Below are positions 34,113 to 44,197 of a stretch of 64,000 nt of DNA, piece by piece. The notes beneath the pieces were generated by a model. It saw only the letters and a list, made by a program, of their open reading frames with translations. It was not told where the DNA came from and ran no database searches. Numbering within the stretch: position 1 is the first letter of the stretch; the number at the start of each line of letters is the position of its first letter. This DNA is from Coniferiporia sulphurascens (Eukaryota > Basidiomycota > Agaricomycetes > Hymenochaetales > Hymenochaetaceae), in NCBI GenBank assembly GCA_002794785.1, contig NBBA01000001.1:1736001-1800000 (forward strand), in the 5' to 3' direction. The translations under genes were made by a program, and so were the position numbers.

Positions 34113-34857
34113 TGCTGCGGTGTTCAGTGTTTAGAGAAAGGGAAAGAGGGAGGAAACTGGGGAGGTCAGAGATGAGGTTGATGCTGCGAGCGAGTGAGCG
34201 AGCCGGGCGCTCCATGTATGCGGTTTTGTGTACCCGTGAGAAGGAAATCACCCGTGTCGAATGCGCTCTTTCTCGTTCGTCCACGACTGCTCACACCGCC
34301 TTGTTGTGGGCGTGTGTGCCATCGTTCGCAGCAAGCCGTGGATCTCTATTCAAGCGCTGAAGTCGTACAAGATCCTGGGTGAACTATGGACGGCGTCTAG
34401 CTCGGTAGTCGCTAATGCACCGATGCCTTTACGCAGCATACATCACATCATGGCCTAATCACTATTCTCTATGCGAAACCGGTTTAAAGGTTCAGGTGCG
34501 AGTCCAATCGCACTACGGCCAGCATCGACGAGTCGAAGGTACTAGGAAACTCTTTATACATATTTACCGACCTGGATGAAGCACCGACAACTTGCCTTGC
34601 TTTCAGTACGAAAAGTTGTGGCTAGCATTATCATCTATATATGTTACGAGCCGTTAGTTAATTATGTATTCACGACTGAGACTGCTCTGAATGCAATGTT
34701 TGATTCAATTCTCTTCAAGAAAAAAAGTGTTTTATTTTAGTTGTGCGCAGTGTTTAGCACGTGACCGGCATGACTCGGGAGCTTTCTGACTAATTTTGGG
34801 CGGAAAGCAGCGGCACTGGTGTTCGCGACGTACAAAACATCTTCACCATTGACCGCC
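34113..34857. promoter_or_regulatory. Shared intergenic region of HEM3 and NFU1
   Basis: The 745 bp between the divergent starts of HEM3 and NFU1 should contain both promoters. AT-rich blocks lie near 34555-34740. No coding exon is seen; open frames here are short and unsupported. A tRNA-T-arm-like string near 34490-34515 was examined and rejected. Confidence 0.45.
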
Positions 34858-35781
34858 ATGTCGCTCAGAGCTGCTTCGTCGTCTCTCAGAACATCTTGCG
34901 CAACAAAGACCGCGAAGCGTGCAGTAGCTTCCGCGTCTCCGGCCGGACGACTTTTATCGCAAAGACATGCATCGAGCCTAGTAAACGGATGGGGGCCGTC
35001 CATTAGCTCCGTATCCTCGTCGCGTTTAAGAGTGCCGTCCATGCAGAAGAGTGTGCCCCGTCTCAGTGCGTATTAATTCGTGCCGCATATTCTCGCATTC
35101 TCACATGCTATTGCCACAGCTCGCTCAATGTTCATCCAGACCGAATCGACTCCGAACGACGACTCTCTCAAATTCATCCCCGGCGTAGACGTTATACCAG
35201 ACGGCTCCGCCGAGTTCCTCGATACACGCTCTGCGCTCGCTTCGCCGCTCGCTATCCGCCTAATGGGTGTCGAAGGTGTACGCGCCGTCTTCTACGGCCC
35301 GGACTTTGTCACAGTCTCGAAGGACACGGACGTACCGTGGTCCGTGATCAAACCGGAGGTGTACTCCATCCTCATGGAGTTCTTCTCCTCAGGCCAGCCA
35401 CTCTTCCGGAGCGACGAGGAGCGTGATGCCGCGGGTCCACAGGATACGCGTATCCTCGACACGGACTCGGACACTGTCGCGATGATTAAGGAACTCCTAC
35501 AGACGCGCGTGCGTCCCGCGATCATGGAGGACGGTGGCGACATCGAGTACCGTGGTCTGACGGACGAGGGTATCGTGCAGCTCAAGCTCAAGGGCAGCTG
35601 CCGTGGCTGCTCATCGAGCACGGTTACGCTGAAAACGGGCATCGAGCGGATGATGATGCATTACATTCCGGAAGTGAAAGGTGTGGAGCAGGTGCTTGAT
35701 GAAGAGGAGACGATTGCGCTTGAAGAGTTTAGCAAGCTTGAGAAGCGCCTCGAATCGGAAAAGGAGGCGGATAGCCCGTGA
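34858..35781 (+). CDS. NFU1: Mitochondrial Fe-S scaffold protein NFU1
   Basis: NFU1 delivers 4Fe-4S clusters to lipoate synthase and respiratory enzymes. Exon 1 (34858-35050) encodes an Arg/Ser/Ala-rich presequence (MSLRAASSSLRTSCATKTAK). Exon 2 (35120-35781) begins at the conserved TRSMFIQTESTPNDDSLKF. The NfuN domain follows, then the NifU-type C-terminal domain with VRPAIMEDGGDIEYRGL and GSCRGCSSSTVTLKTGIE, where the CxxC binds the cluster. The intron is 69 nt and the join gives the family's usual sequence before MFIQTE. The stop follows an acidic tail. Family members usually have NPDS or NPNS where this has NDDS; the change is not in the cluster site. Confidence 0.95.
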
Positions 35782-36083
35782 GCATATCATGTTCCGCTTC
35801 GCTTTCCCCCATAAACTAATGTACATACAGCATGGCGCAATATATGTCCGTATAATCATGTTTTCAATGCAATGTACTATAGATTACACATCGCCTCTTT
35901 CCAGTTTTGTTAGCAACAGCAAGTTGCCATTACGAAGTTAAACAACACTCCAGTTGGCCTACCCATCCGGCCTTTTGCAATGCATGGATATTAAGCGAAA
36001 CTGCGAATCAGGTCGTGTCCTACGACAGCTAGGATCAAGATTCACCCATAATGTCAGGATCGCGCGTAGTCTGCATTGCCTGC
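35782..36083. other. Convergent 3' region between NFU1 and the CofD-like gene
   Basis: About 300 bp separates the NFU1 stop from the stop of the minus-strand CofD-like gene. It holds both 3' untranslated regions. Nothing else is recognised. Confidence 0.5.
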
Positions 36084-38288
36084 TCAATGCTGTAGTCTGC
36101 CTTCCCTCAAGACTATTCGCATTGCCTCCTGCACACATTCCGCATCAAATTTGGGACTTTCCGCATCTACGCTGCTGCTTCTGGACTCGACTTCAACGCA
36201 CCGGACACCCATGGCCTGCTCAAAGTATCAGATTTCATTTCAGATCCCAGAGTGATAAACGTGAAGGGGGTGCCTGAGCGGCGAGGTGCGTACCGTGATC
36301 TGCTCGACGTCGAGGGGGACCAGGCCGCCTGTAAGGTGCACTACGTGCGTGACAAACGCCGAAATGGGGAACGACGTGTACGCTGTCTGCAAGTCGTAGT
36401 GCGTGTTTAGCGTGCGCGTTATCGCGCTATGGATTTCAAGGAAGTGCGCGTGTGAGCCAGCGTTATTTTGAAGAAAGATCAGGTGAAAGGGGGCAAGACT
36501 TACTTGATGTAATCGGCAGCTGTGTATCCACCCGTCTCGCGATCATTCTTCGCGTTCACTAAGCAAAGGAGGACGAATTTAGTGACAAATCTGTTTATTG
36601 GCGCAGTCACGAAGAGACTAACGTAGTAAGATCTTCGCCTTCAAAGTTCTTGACCTCGCAATAGCAGACGCGACGCCCTTTAACGCCAGACAAGGAATTA
36701 TGCTGACGGCGCACATTGCTTAGCCAGGCACATCTCTCATATTAGATCAGAATCACCTTGTCCAGAGCGACCCACACGAATAAATCAGGACGTCCTCTTT
36801 AGCGCACTGAGCAAGGAAGTCCGGATTGGGTGACGGGTGTATCTCGTGTCCGTACGCGTTAATGTAAAACAAGCCTTTGAATTTTTATTTATTAGCGGAA
36901 GCAAGTTTAACATGAGGGACGTACGACTTATTCTTGAATCCAGCGGCTCCTCTTGTCCCTCTTTGGCTTTTGAGAACGCGAGATTTCCCGTTTGACTCTC
37001 CTCTGTGGGATCCATGTTAAGGTTACTAGTATCGACTTCGAACAGTTCGTCTGTCGGCGATGATAATGCGAGAGAAAACGAAAAGGACGTCTCCGATTGC
37101 ATGGGGTGAGAAATGTTACATTGTCCGACAAGACTTCTCCCGCTTTCCTGTGTTATGACGGAGCCGCGATGAGATGCCGTGGGCAGAAAGGAGGAATCGA
37201 CTGACTAGCTCCGCTGCGATGGTTACTGTGTGATTTGTTACGAGGGCAGGAATAATATTTGCCTTCCGAAACAAAAAGTCACCAGCTCAGGATCCACAGT
37301 AAGGAGGGAGGGAAGGAAGGGCAGAGCTGACCTGGCTATTTGTTATAGAAGAGAAGAGGAATATTGCCGACGGCAGAGAGCGGAAGAAAATGCGGGCAGC
37401 CGCAAGGAAATAGTTGCCCACGCTGATCAAAAAGAAACAAAGAGTGAGCAGCGGGAAGTCAGAGTTGGTATCACTAGGCAGACTAGCACCTCCCGTTTCG
37501 GAATGAGAAGTTCTTCTGCGCTCTCCGAAGCACTTCGCTTTCGAAATAAACCAGAAAACCTAAATATAGAAGTAATTTGTATCACTTGGTGCAACACGAC
37601 AGGGGGGGAAGAAAGGCGTCAACCTCTGATGACCTCCTTCCTATCGGGCGGTATTCCCGCCCAGAGTGGGCTCCGTCCCTCGACGATATCCCGCCACTCG
37701 TCACGAGCTTCTCGTTCCGTGTGCTCGGTACTGAGACGGTATGCCAGAAGGTTGCGAATACGGTCCAGCGGAGAACCCTGCGGTGAAGCGGGTATGAGGC
37801 GGACAAGACGCGACCTGATATCGCCTTTTCAAAGGCGTGTGTCAAGCAAAGTGGTAGAGAGCTTTTCGAGGGCTAGATTATATACCGATAGAAGGGCCGC
37901 CGAGGACACGAATAATCTCGCTCGACGAGCCGCCGTCATCCGAGACAGGGAGGACATAGCACGCGTCTCCGAACGCAGAGCAGATAGAGTTGCACCCAGT
38001 GCCTCCAGAAATAACGAGAAATGAGCGGTCTGTGCTCGCGGTGCTATCCGTAGCGACGCTTCGATGCTCAGAGTCTAAATCAGATTCAACAACAGACCCG
38101 TGGGACGCGAGAGGAAGTTGGCGCGGGCGTGTCTCGAGCGTCGGGGTGTCCGATTGGTGCACAGGAAGGTCAAATACGGAAGACCCCGGGCTATCCACAT
38201 TTAAGGGCGTTCCGCGTCGACTGGTGACAGTCAGGTTTGGGGTACTTAAAAACAGTGCTCCATTGTTGCCAGAGACAGGAGACGACAT
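36084..38288 (-). CDS. CofD/YvcK (UPF0052) domain protein
   Basis: Exons on the minus strand rebuild a family-typical order. A Ser/Thr-rich leader is followed by FLVISGGTGCNSICSAFGD and PVSDDGGSSSEIIRVLGGPS (about 37880-38010). Then RLIPASPQGSPLDRIRNLLA (about 37790), FLVYFESEVLRRAQKNFSFR (about 37500-37560), SVGNYFLAAARIFFRSLPSA (about 37370-37430) and SNIIPALVTNHTVTIAAELV. FYINAYGHEIHPSPNPDFLA, EDVLIYSCGSLWT, CLALKGVASAIARSRTLKAK, NAKNDRETGGYTAADYI and AFVTHVVHLTGGLVPLDVEQ close the domain, and the stop is at 36084. The GGTG nucleotide-binding loop and SDDGGSS motif are intact. Bacterial relatives are the 2-phospholactate transferase CofD and the carbon-metabolism/cell-shape factor YvcK; the fungal substrate is unknown. 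Six or more introns are inferred and their ends are approximate. Confidence 0.87.
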
Positions 38289-39027
38289 TGCCGAGTTACG
38301 GTAGCGGCTTTATTCGTTGGACCAGCGTCGTTGTGATCGAGGTCGTAAACTTTGAGAAAAGTAAGTCGAGTCAGTAGTTAAGGTTAGGTTGGTCAGCGGG
38401 ACCCGTTTGGCGAGACTCGTTTGGCGATATCGTGTCAACAAGAGTCAACAACGCGTCGGCTTCACGCCAATCAAATTCCCGGTAACGATCTAAGCTACTA
38501 GTACCCACATTATCACACTCTAGTCTAAGTTTTTGGATTTTAGGATAATAAAGACGAACGCTAGTTGGTTTTCCGATTAAGCCACATAATTTACTTTCCC
38601 AAAACCGCATACAAGTCCCTGATCGTGATCTGTCACAGATCGATAACCCCTGCAAAAATCTCCCGGAATGTGGCCGGCTGTCCGCATTTCCCGGTAGTGC
38701 AGTGATCATTTTATCACAAACTTAAAATATCAAGAAAAATAACGTTTTGGTCGAGTGGCTAAGCTTGAGCAGCTTGAAATACGTCACGCAATGTGTTTTT
38801 TAAAATCGAGTTTCTAGTTCTTAAAAAGGTCTATCTACTCTGTCTACTACACGATGCACTAACATTGTGTACCGTCAATAGTAATGCATCGCAGCGATGA
38901 GAAAATGCTTTAAAGCAGCCCGCACCAAAGTGCTGCACTCACTCGAGAGAAACCTCCCAGGTAACCCAGTGGGAGAACCCTGGCGAGGACACCCTTGGCA
39001 GCCGTGCTCTAGCTAGCCTCAGATGGA

Positions 39028-39045
39028 CGGGACGTCTCCGTCCCG
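39028..39045. repeat. Perfect GC-rich hairpin
   Basis: The 7-bp arms CGGGACG and CGTCCCG enclose a TCTC tetraloop. It lies about 250 bp upstream of the tandem repeat array with no gene assignment. It could be chance, a terminator-like structure or part of an old repeat. Confidence 0.6.
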
Positions 39046-39299
39046 CCAAACAATCGAGATCGGGGCATGCCACGCTGATAAGAAGCAGCGTCGAGAAACT
39101 AAACTAAAAACGGAGTGGGGATTATGGGACGGAAGGGGGGCCTACTTCCAAGCCTAACGCTGGAGTGGCTGACACCGGAACGCCCACGAGCTGGTGGAAA
39201 GCCCAGCGCGCGTGCGTTCGTAGTCTTATCACCCCCTCGCCTTGGCTCAAGGGACCGTGAAGCAGAATCTTGTAAGAGTTGCTAACACGGCGGAGGGGG

Positions 39300-39840
39300 C
39301 GTACCAACGTGCTTGTGGTGGCTGCTACCCGACTCTTTTACGTCTGTGACGACCCGGCTTACGCTGATGGTGGGTGATGTGGGGCCACGGTTGCTGATTA
39401 GCTTTCTTCGAACTCACCCATGATGGATGAGCAGCGGGGACGAGGGCGCTCACTCACTCGCAAGTCGGCGTCCCGACATGCTCATGGCGGCTACCACTCG
39501 ACTTCTTTTTACGTTTGTGACGACCCGGCTTACGCTGATACTGAACGGTAGGGGGGGGAGAGGAGGGGGGAGGGGTGGGGTGGTCGCTACTCAGCTTTGT
39601 CGAACTCATCTCTTGCGGGTGAGCAGCGGGGACGGGGGCATCCAACACACTTGCATATCAGCGTCCCGATATGCTCATGGCGTTCGCCACCCGACTCTTT
39701 TTACGTTTGTGACGACCCGGCTTACGCTGATGCTAGAGGACACAAGGCGAGGTCGCTACTCAGCTTTGTCGGACTCGCCCTTAAAGGGAGAACAGCGGGG
39801 ACGGGGAGCAGCGCACGCACTTGCACGTTGGCGTATGAGA
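39300..39840. repeat. Tandem repeat array, three diverged units of about 170-190 bp
   Basis: The anchor GACGACCCGGCTTACGCTGA starts at 39348, 39519 and 39711, and a second anchor, GAGCAGCGGGGACG or close, starts at 39429, 39621 and 39789. Between anchors, strings such as GCTACTCAGCTTTGTCG and CATGCTCATGGCG recur. Unit lengths are about 171 and 192 bp, with indels between units. The open frames here are by-products of the repeat. The middle unit carries a G-rich insertion (39551-39580). Confidence 0.85.
39551..39580 (+). repeat. G-run cluster, candidate G-quadruplex
   Basis: Runs of eight, six, four and four G separated by one to five bases occur within 30 bp in the middle repeat unit. This fits the usual G-quadruplex pattern on the plus strand. 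The run is absent from the neighbouring units. Confidence 0.6.
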
Positions 39841-40738
39841 TGGTGGTGGACCTGAGGAAAGAAGTGAAGGATGTCTAGCCGCACATCTGCTCTTTTTATA
39901 ACCGTTCGTTGGGATTGGGGCTGACCCATAAACACGTGAGCTGGTTGCGGCTGGGCTACTCTTTGACTTTTGAGGCTGGAGATTATGTCAAGCAGACATA
40001 TTTATTATTTACAACAGGATTATATGGTCTATACCTGTAGTGTTATCCATGACTGAGCATTATGTACAAGCATAGAATCCAAATACTTAGCGGCACAGAC
40101 GCGACCCTGACAGGAGCAAACGAGAGCGCTCCAGAGTCTTTCGCGTCCCATACGAGAGGCTCCAATGTTGGGATAAAGTGGAAGTTGCCAAGAAAAACAT
40201 GCAAACTCCGGCTTTTCGAGTAGAATCTGCGTCGGCTGGCTAGGAGGTTTGTGCAATTCTTCCTCAACTCCGAGTCGTCGACGCCGGAAGACCTCAACAG
40301 TGTCAAGGTATGCTTTCGCACTGAACACTATTCTTTCTCTTCGTTCGTTGGCTGGTAAGTCCATAAATTAAGGGAGGTTAGCTCACCACCCAATATTTTT
40401 CCCATGACGTACGTAAACGCAAGTTACATCTCCGATACAATAAATGAGATCAGATGTTATATTTCCAAATTTAGGTGTGGCTGATGATCGACGTCGACTC
40501 GGCGGACCCCGCTCAAAAAAAGTTTTTTTGAGGAGAATATTGCGATGCCCCTGAATTCAGACTACACAAGATAATAACGACCTCAATAGAATATTAAGGG
40601 GCACGTTTTTCGTGAAGGGAATTATAAAATAAAAATAGGCAGCTCCATATTGTCTCATGTGTGTACTTAAAAATAGTGGCGATAACTAGAAAAAGTTGGT
40701 TGGATGGTCATTTCAAGTGAAACGACCACATATCCTCT

Positions 40739-40832
40739 AGCCCACCGCGAGGGTCGAACTCGCAGCCTTCAGATTCCACCTATTCAGTGACTCGTAAGAG
40801 TCTGACGCTCTATCCGATTGAGCTAGGCGGGC
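40739..40832 (-). tRNA. tRNA-Lys(CUU) with a ~20-nt intron
   Basis: Read on the minus strand, the acceptor arms are GCCCGCC and GGTGGGC. The D-arm is GCTC-AATCGGATA-GAGC. The anticodon stem TCAGA/TCTGA encloses CTCTTA followed by an insertion of about 20 nt right after the base 3' of the anticodon. The T-arm is GCGAG-TTCGACC-CTCGC. Removing the insertion leaves a standard 7-base loop with anticodon CUU. The intron sits at the canonical nuclear tRNA intron position. All four stems pair (one G-T in the acceptor stem). Confidence 0.95.
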
Positions 40833-41857
40833 TTCTGAACATTGGCTCAACAGTCCTAACATGACGGGAGCACACCATTCTGTCATGAATTTAGTGACAC
40901 AGAATATTATTGAACCCCCATGTGCAAGAAAGTATATCATTACGCAGCCCGAAAGCAGTGAAGAAGAAACTTTTTTTATTGCAAAACATGACTAACGGGT
41001 ACTACATCACCACAAACAGCACTCTAGCGAGACTTATGACTTATAAGGAAGTGCGCTGATACAAGCCAACGAAGTCACATGCAGATGATGGCTTCGTAGG
41101 AAGTGGATGTTGTTTAACCAATCAGTTGAAATGCGTGTGCTGAAACCTAAGAAATGTCCGTCCTAACTAAGGGTCCGATGAAGCATCCGATATCTCGAGT
41201 TCTCTATCTCTTCCAGATGGGATTCCGGCACTTTGCGGTATTTGCAGATAATGAGTGTACTACGTGTGCGTAATCCGAGTAAAAAATTTAGCCGACTCGG
41301 ATGATGGACGCCGCACTGCTTGAGCGCGCTCTGGAAATACATGTATACCGCAAAACCCTTTTAAGCTCCGGTCACATTACATACACAGTTGCCTTGCCGT
41401 CCAGGGTCAAGTCCGCATACTCAAATATCCTGCACATCTCCGACCTGCACCAGGCCGGGTGTGTCGTCCGACGAGAGCAACTGGCTGGCATCGAATTCCG
41501 ATTCAGAGGGAGTCAGCACGTACGTAAGTACTCAACACGTGACCAACTCGCGTACCCAGCACTGCTGCAGCGCGGACGCGTCGCGGTTCACTTTCGCTTC
41601 ACTCGCTTAACCCGTTCCTTACTTATGCCCATACCAGTCAGTTCCGGACATCCCATAACCACCAGAGCTGCTTTGCATAATTAGTCCTTCAACTCTTTTA
41701 AAATTTCAGCGTTCTGTGAGGCCTGAATCTTGCCTCCGGTGCCTACTCAAATAGTAGCGAAGACGTTTAAATTCCACGAGGATAGCATCATCTCAACAGC
41801 TCAATTTACAACCCGCTTTATTTGAAAGATACCAACTCCCCTACATCCCTCGAAGCG
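40833..41857. other. Intergenic stretch between tRNA-Lys and the NYN gene
   Basis: About 1 kb, with the 5' flank of the minus-strand tRNA at its left (T-run near 40971) and the presumed promoter of the NYN gene at its right. Open frames at 41301-41684 have no recognised domain. Confidence 0.4.
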
Positions 41858-43838
41858 ATGCGGGTAGGGATTTTCTGGGATTTTGGTGAGGTCGACACAG
41901 TATCGCTGTCGTCTCTTTCTGATTTTCTGTCATGTCCAATATTTGATAGAGAATTGCCACCCACCATCGAACATGCCGGGTTATTCCGTGGTGGGAAAAA
42001 TACGTCAAGCTGTCCAACCACTTGGGAGCGTACAGGCGTTCAAAGCTTATATGGATGTCAACTTAGAGGCTGGAAAGATATCTCAGCAGCATGAGCTGCA
42101 ATCCTCAGGTAAGTCAAACTAGGATTTTCCGAACATCTTGTTAATCAGCTATAAAATACAGGAGTCTCTCTCATACACACTCCACACAACGCAAAGAAAG
42201 AAGTAGCTGACAAAATTATGTTAGGTAAAGTCCATCTAGCCATAATGCTTTTTTGGAAATTTCTGACGGCTTATTATTCAAGTTGATCTTATGATCTTTG
42301 CGCTCGACGCACACGAGCCTACAACTATAGTTCTAGTCACCGGGGATCGTGACTTCACCTATGCGATCTCTGTCCTACGATTGAGAGGACATGATATAGT
42401 TCTCATAACTCCACCTCACGCGACACATCACAGTCTACAACATCCAGCGAACGTGGTCTTGAATTGGAGGGCTGACATTCTAGAACATCCGGACCCGGCT
42501 GAGAAGTTACGTGCTCATCTTGGGCAAGGAGAAGTATCTACATCTCCTCCCGCACCTGCACCCACGATCGTCACACCGGCGCCGCCTTACTGGTTCGAGA
42601 GTCCTCCCCGTCCAACTAGAGAACCCACTCGAACATACGTGAATGGTATCAACGTTTCCCCAAAGTGCAATGAGATTGCTTCTTCCAACAATGGTAGAAG
42701 TGCCATTTACACACAACACCCGTCGGAACCTGTGGTTGGAGGGAGGAATCTATCAGCTGTCGAATGTGATTCGAGCACAGTAGATTCGAAGTATATCGGT
42801 ATCAACTGGATCCGCAACCAGAAGTCCACTCAAGCAAGTTCCTACGACTCTGACGAACAAACATTAGTCACACCTATTACCTCTGTTATGGAAGTTTATG
42901 ACAGCCCCTGGGCTTGTAAGAAAAGGGACATCCAGGAAAATAGCGGGCGCATTTCCTCCGTTGCACTCCAAGAGAGCCTTGACTTGGGGAATGAGACTCA
43001 TGACGAAACTAGCGACGGGGAAACTGACGAGCGGACCTGTGAATCGAACGGAGAGACGGGAGCAGATGACCTCGCAGGTGACCTTGACGAAGTCAACACT
43101 AACTCATATCCGCTTCTTTTTCCGCATAAACGCGACTCTGGCAACACGACCGACGAAGTGTTTAAAGACTTGATCAAGGTACTTACGGACGAGCGAGCTC
43201 ATGGTCGGCTCAGCACTGCCTGCATGACTCTCGAGACCCTACTGCTCCGCGCGAATCCTGTTTTGTTTCAGGAGAGTGGTGTCAGCGACATTAGGGGGTA
43301 CCTTGAACTTGCTCTGCGCGCCAACGTTGTCTTCTTCATCGGGATCACATGGGAGACCAAGACAGGATATGTCTTTCTCCGCCCTAAACAGGCATATTGT
43401 GGTCGTATTGCTCCAAACACATTTTTGGAAGACCCTCCGTCGCCGAAAGAGGCGACTCCCATGTGCTTGGATACCAAATTATTCAATCCCGTATCGAGAC
43501 TACCACCAACTTCGCCTAGTACGCTTGCCAAGCCGGTCCATACAACCCATATACAATCCTCCAAGGCGAGCTCGTGCCGGTCTCGTACAGTCGAGCCTCA
43601 CTTTGTTGTGCTCGTGGAAGTACTGAGGGAACTGCGACGCTCCGGTGTGTTTGAAATTAGGCGATGTAATCTGTCTCCGCGACTTCGCGAGCGTGATTCC
43701 GAGGTCTATGCTCGGCTAGGGCTCAAAAAGCCGAAGGGATACATAAGCAGGGCGGAGGCCTCTGGCATCGTTATCCTGACTTGCGGTGGTAAGAAAGGAA
43801 AGACTGTCATAGTCTCTCTCCACCCAGACTACTTCTGA
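41858..43838 (+). CDS. NYN-domain (limkain-b1/MARF1-like) RNase-type protein
   Basis: Four exons (41858-41885, 41950-42108, 42162-42224, 42283-43838) sum to 1806 nt, 601 residues. The N-terminal NYN fold begins VGIFWDFENCHPPSNMPGYS, where the first acidic residue of the PIN-like active site is the D of WDFEN. The second acidic cluster is VTGDRDFTYAISVLRLRGHD. The family cleaves RNA with two-metal chemistry. The C-terminal half is long and disordered, acidic in the middle, with two more ordered segments (about 43150-43400, ACMTLETLLLRANPVLF; and 43600-43830, HFVVLVEVLRELRRSG) that could be LOTUS/OST-HTH-like RNA-binding modules. That part is a guess. Exon 1 of 28 nt was placed by the conserved WDFEN join. 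Confidence 0.88.
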
Positions 43839-44197
43839 CCGGCCCCTTCGTCTTGAACTTGTATCATTCTGCGTTCGGGTTGTATTGTCACATATGCCGA
43901 CCGTCTTGTTTCCTTATGGGTTTCACTGTATAACCACTGGTTCTAGAATGCATTGTTTACTTAACGTTAGGTTTGGGCCGGGGCCACCGGGCCGGGACTG
44001 AATGGATCGACGCGTGTCCCACTGCGCCGCAGCGCGTTGAGTTCAACTGGCTATGTTCATCGCCGGCTCTCCTCGGAATTCTTGATACGACTTACGACGC
44101 TTTTCATGTCTTTTCGTCTCTGATTCAGCTAGACTCTCTCTCGGGATTTCTTTTTCAATCGCTATTCTAACCAAGTGGTTAACGAACAAAAACTCCG
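43839..44197. promoter_or_regulatory. Short spacer upstream of the ABC transporter
   Basis: About 360 bp between the NYN stop and the ABC transporter start, both on the plus strand. It should hold the NYN 3' end and the transporter promoter. It has pyrimidine-rich sequence at 44100-44160 just before the start. Confidence 0.4.

Larger units (their letters stand above)
38289..40738. other. 2.4 kb stretch with tandem repeats and orphan open frames
   Basis: It contains an orphan minus-strand open frame at 38371-38709 (112 codons, no known domain), a perfect hairpin at 39028-39045, the 39300-39840 tandem repeat array, and a minus-strand open frame at 40029-40364 (111 codons with a real ATG, no known domain). 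AT-rich sequence lies to either side. No transposase or reverse transcriptase block was recognised. Confidence 0.45.

Noticed and set aside
34440..34520. tRNA-like string with a T-arm-like stem-loop (GTGCG..CGCAC)
   Set aside because: No D-arm or anticodon arm could be paired upstream, and the acceptor pairing is only five bases.
34737..35042. Minus-strand 101-codon open frame upstream of NFU1
   Set aside because: It is the antisense of NFU1 exon 1, which encodes a convincing mitochondrial presequence that joins exon 2 in frame.
35954..36277. Plus-strand 107-codon open frame
   Set aside because: It lies antisense to the last exons of the CofD-like gene, which match the family.
38748..38790. 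Sequence resembling a tRNA D-arm (GTCGAGTGGCTAAGC)
   Set aside because: No matching acceptor, anticodon or T-arm follows at the right distance.
39427..39878. Open frames of 93-142 codons across the tandem repeat
   Set aside because: They follow the repeat units in several frames and show no protein-like conservation.
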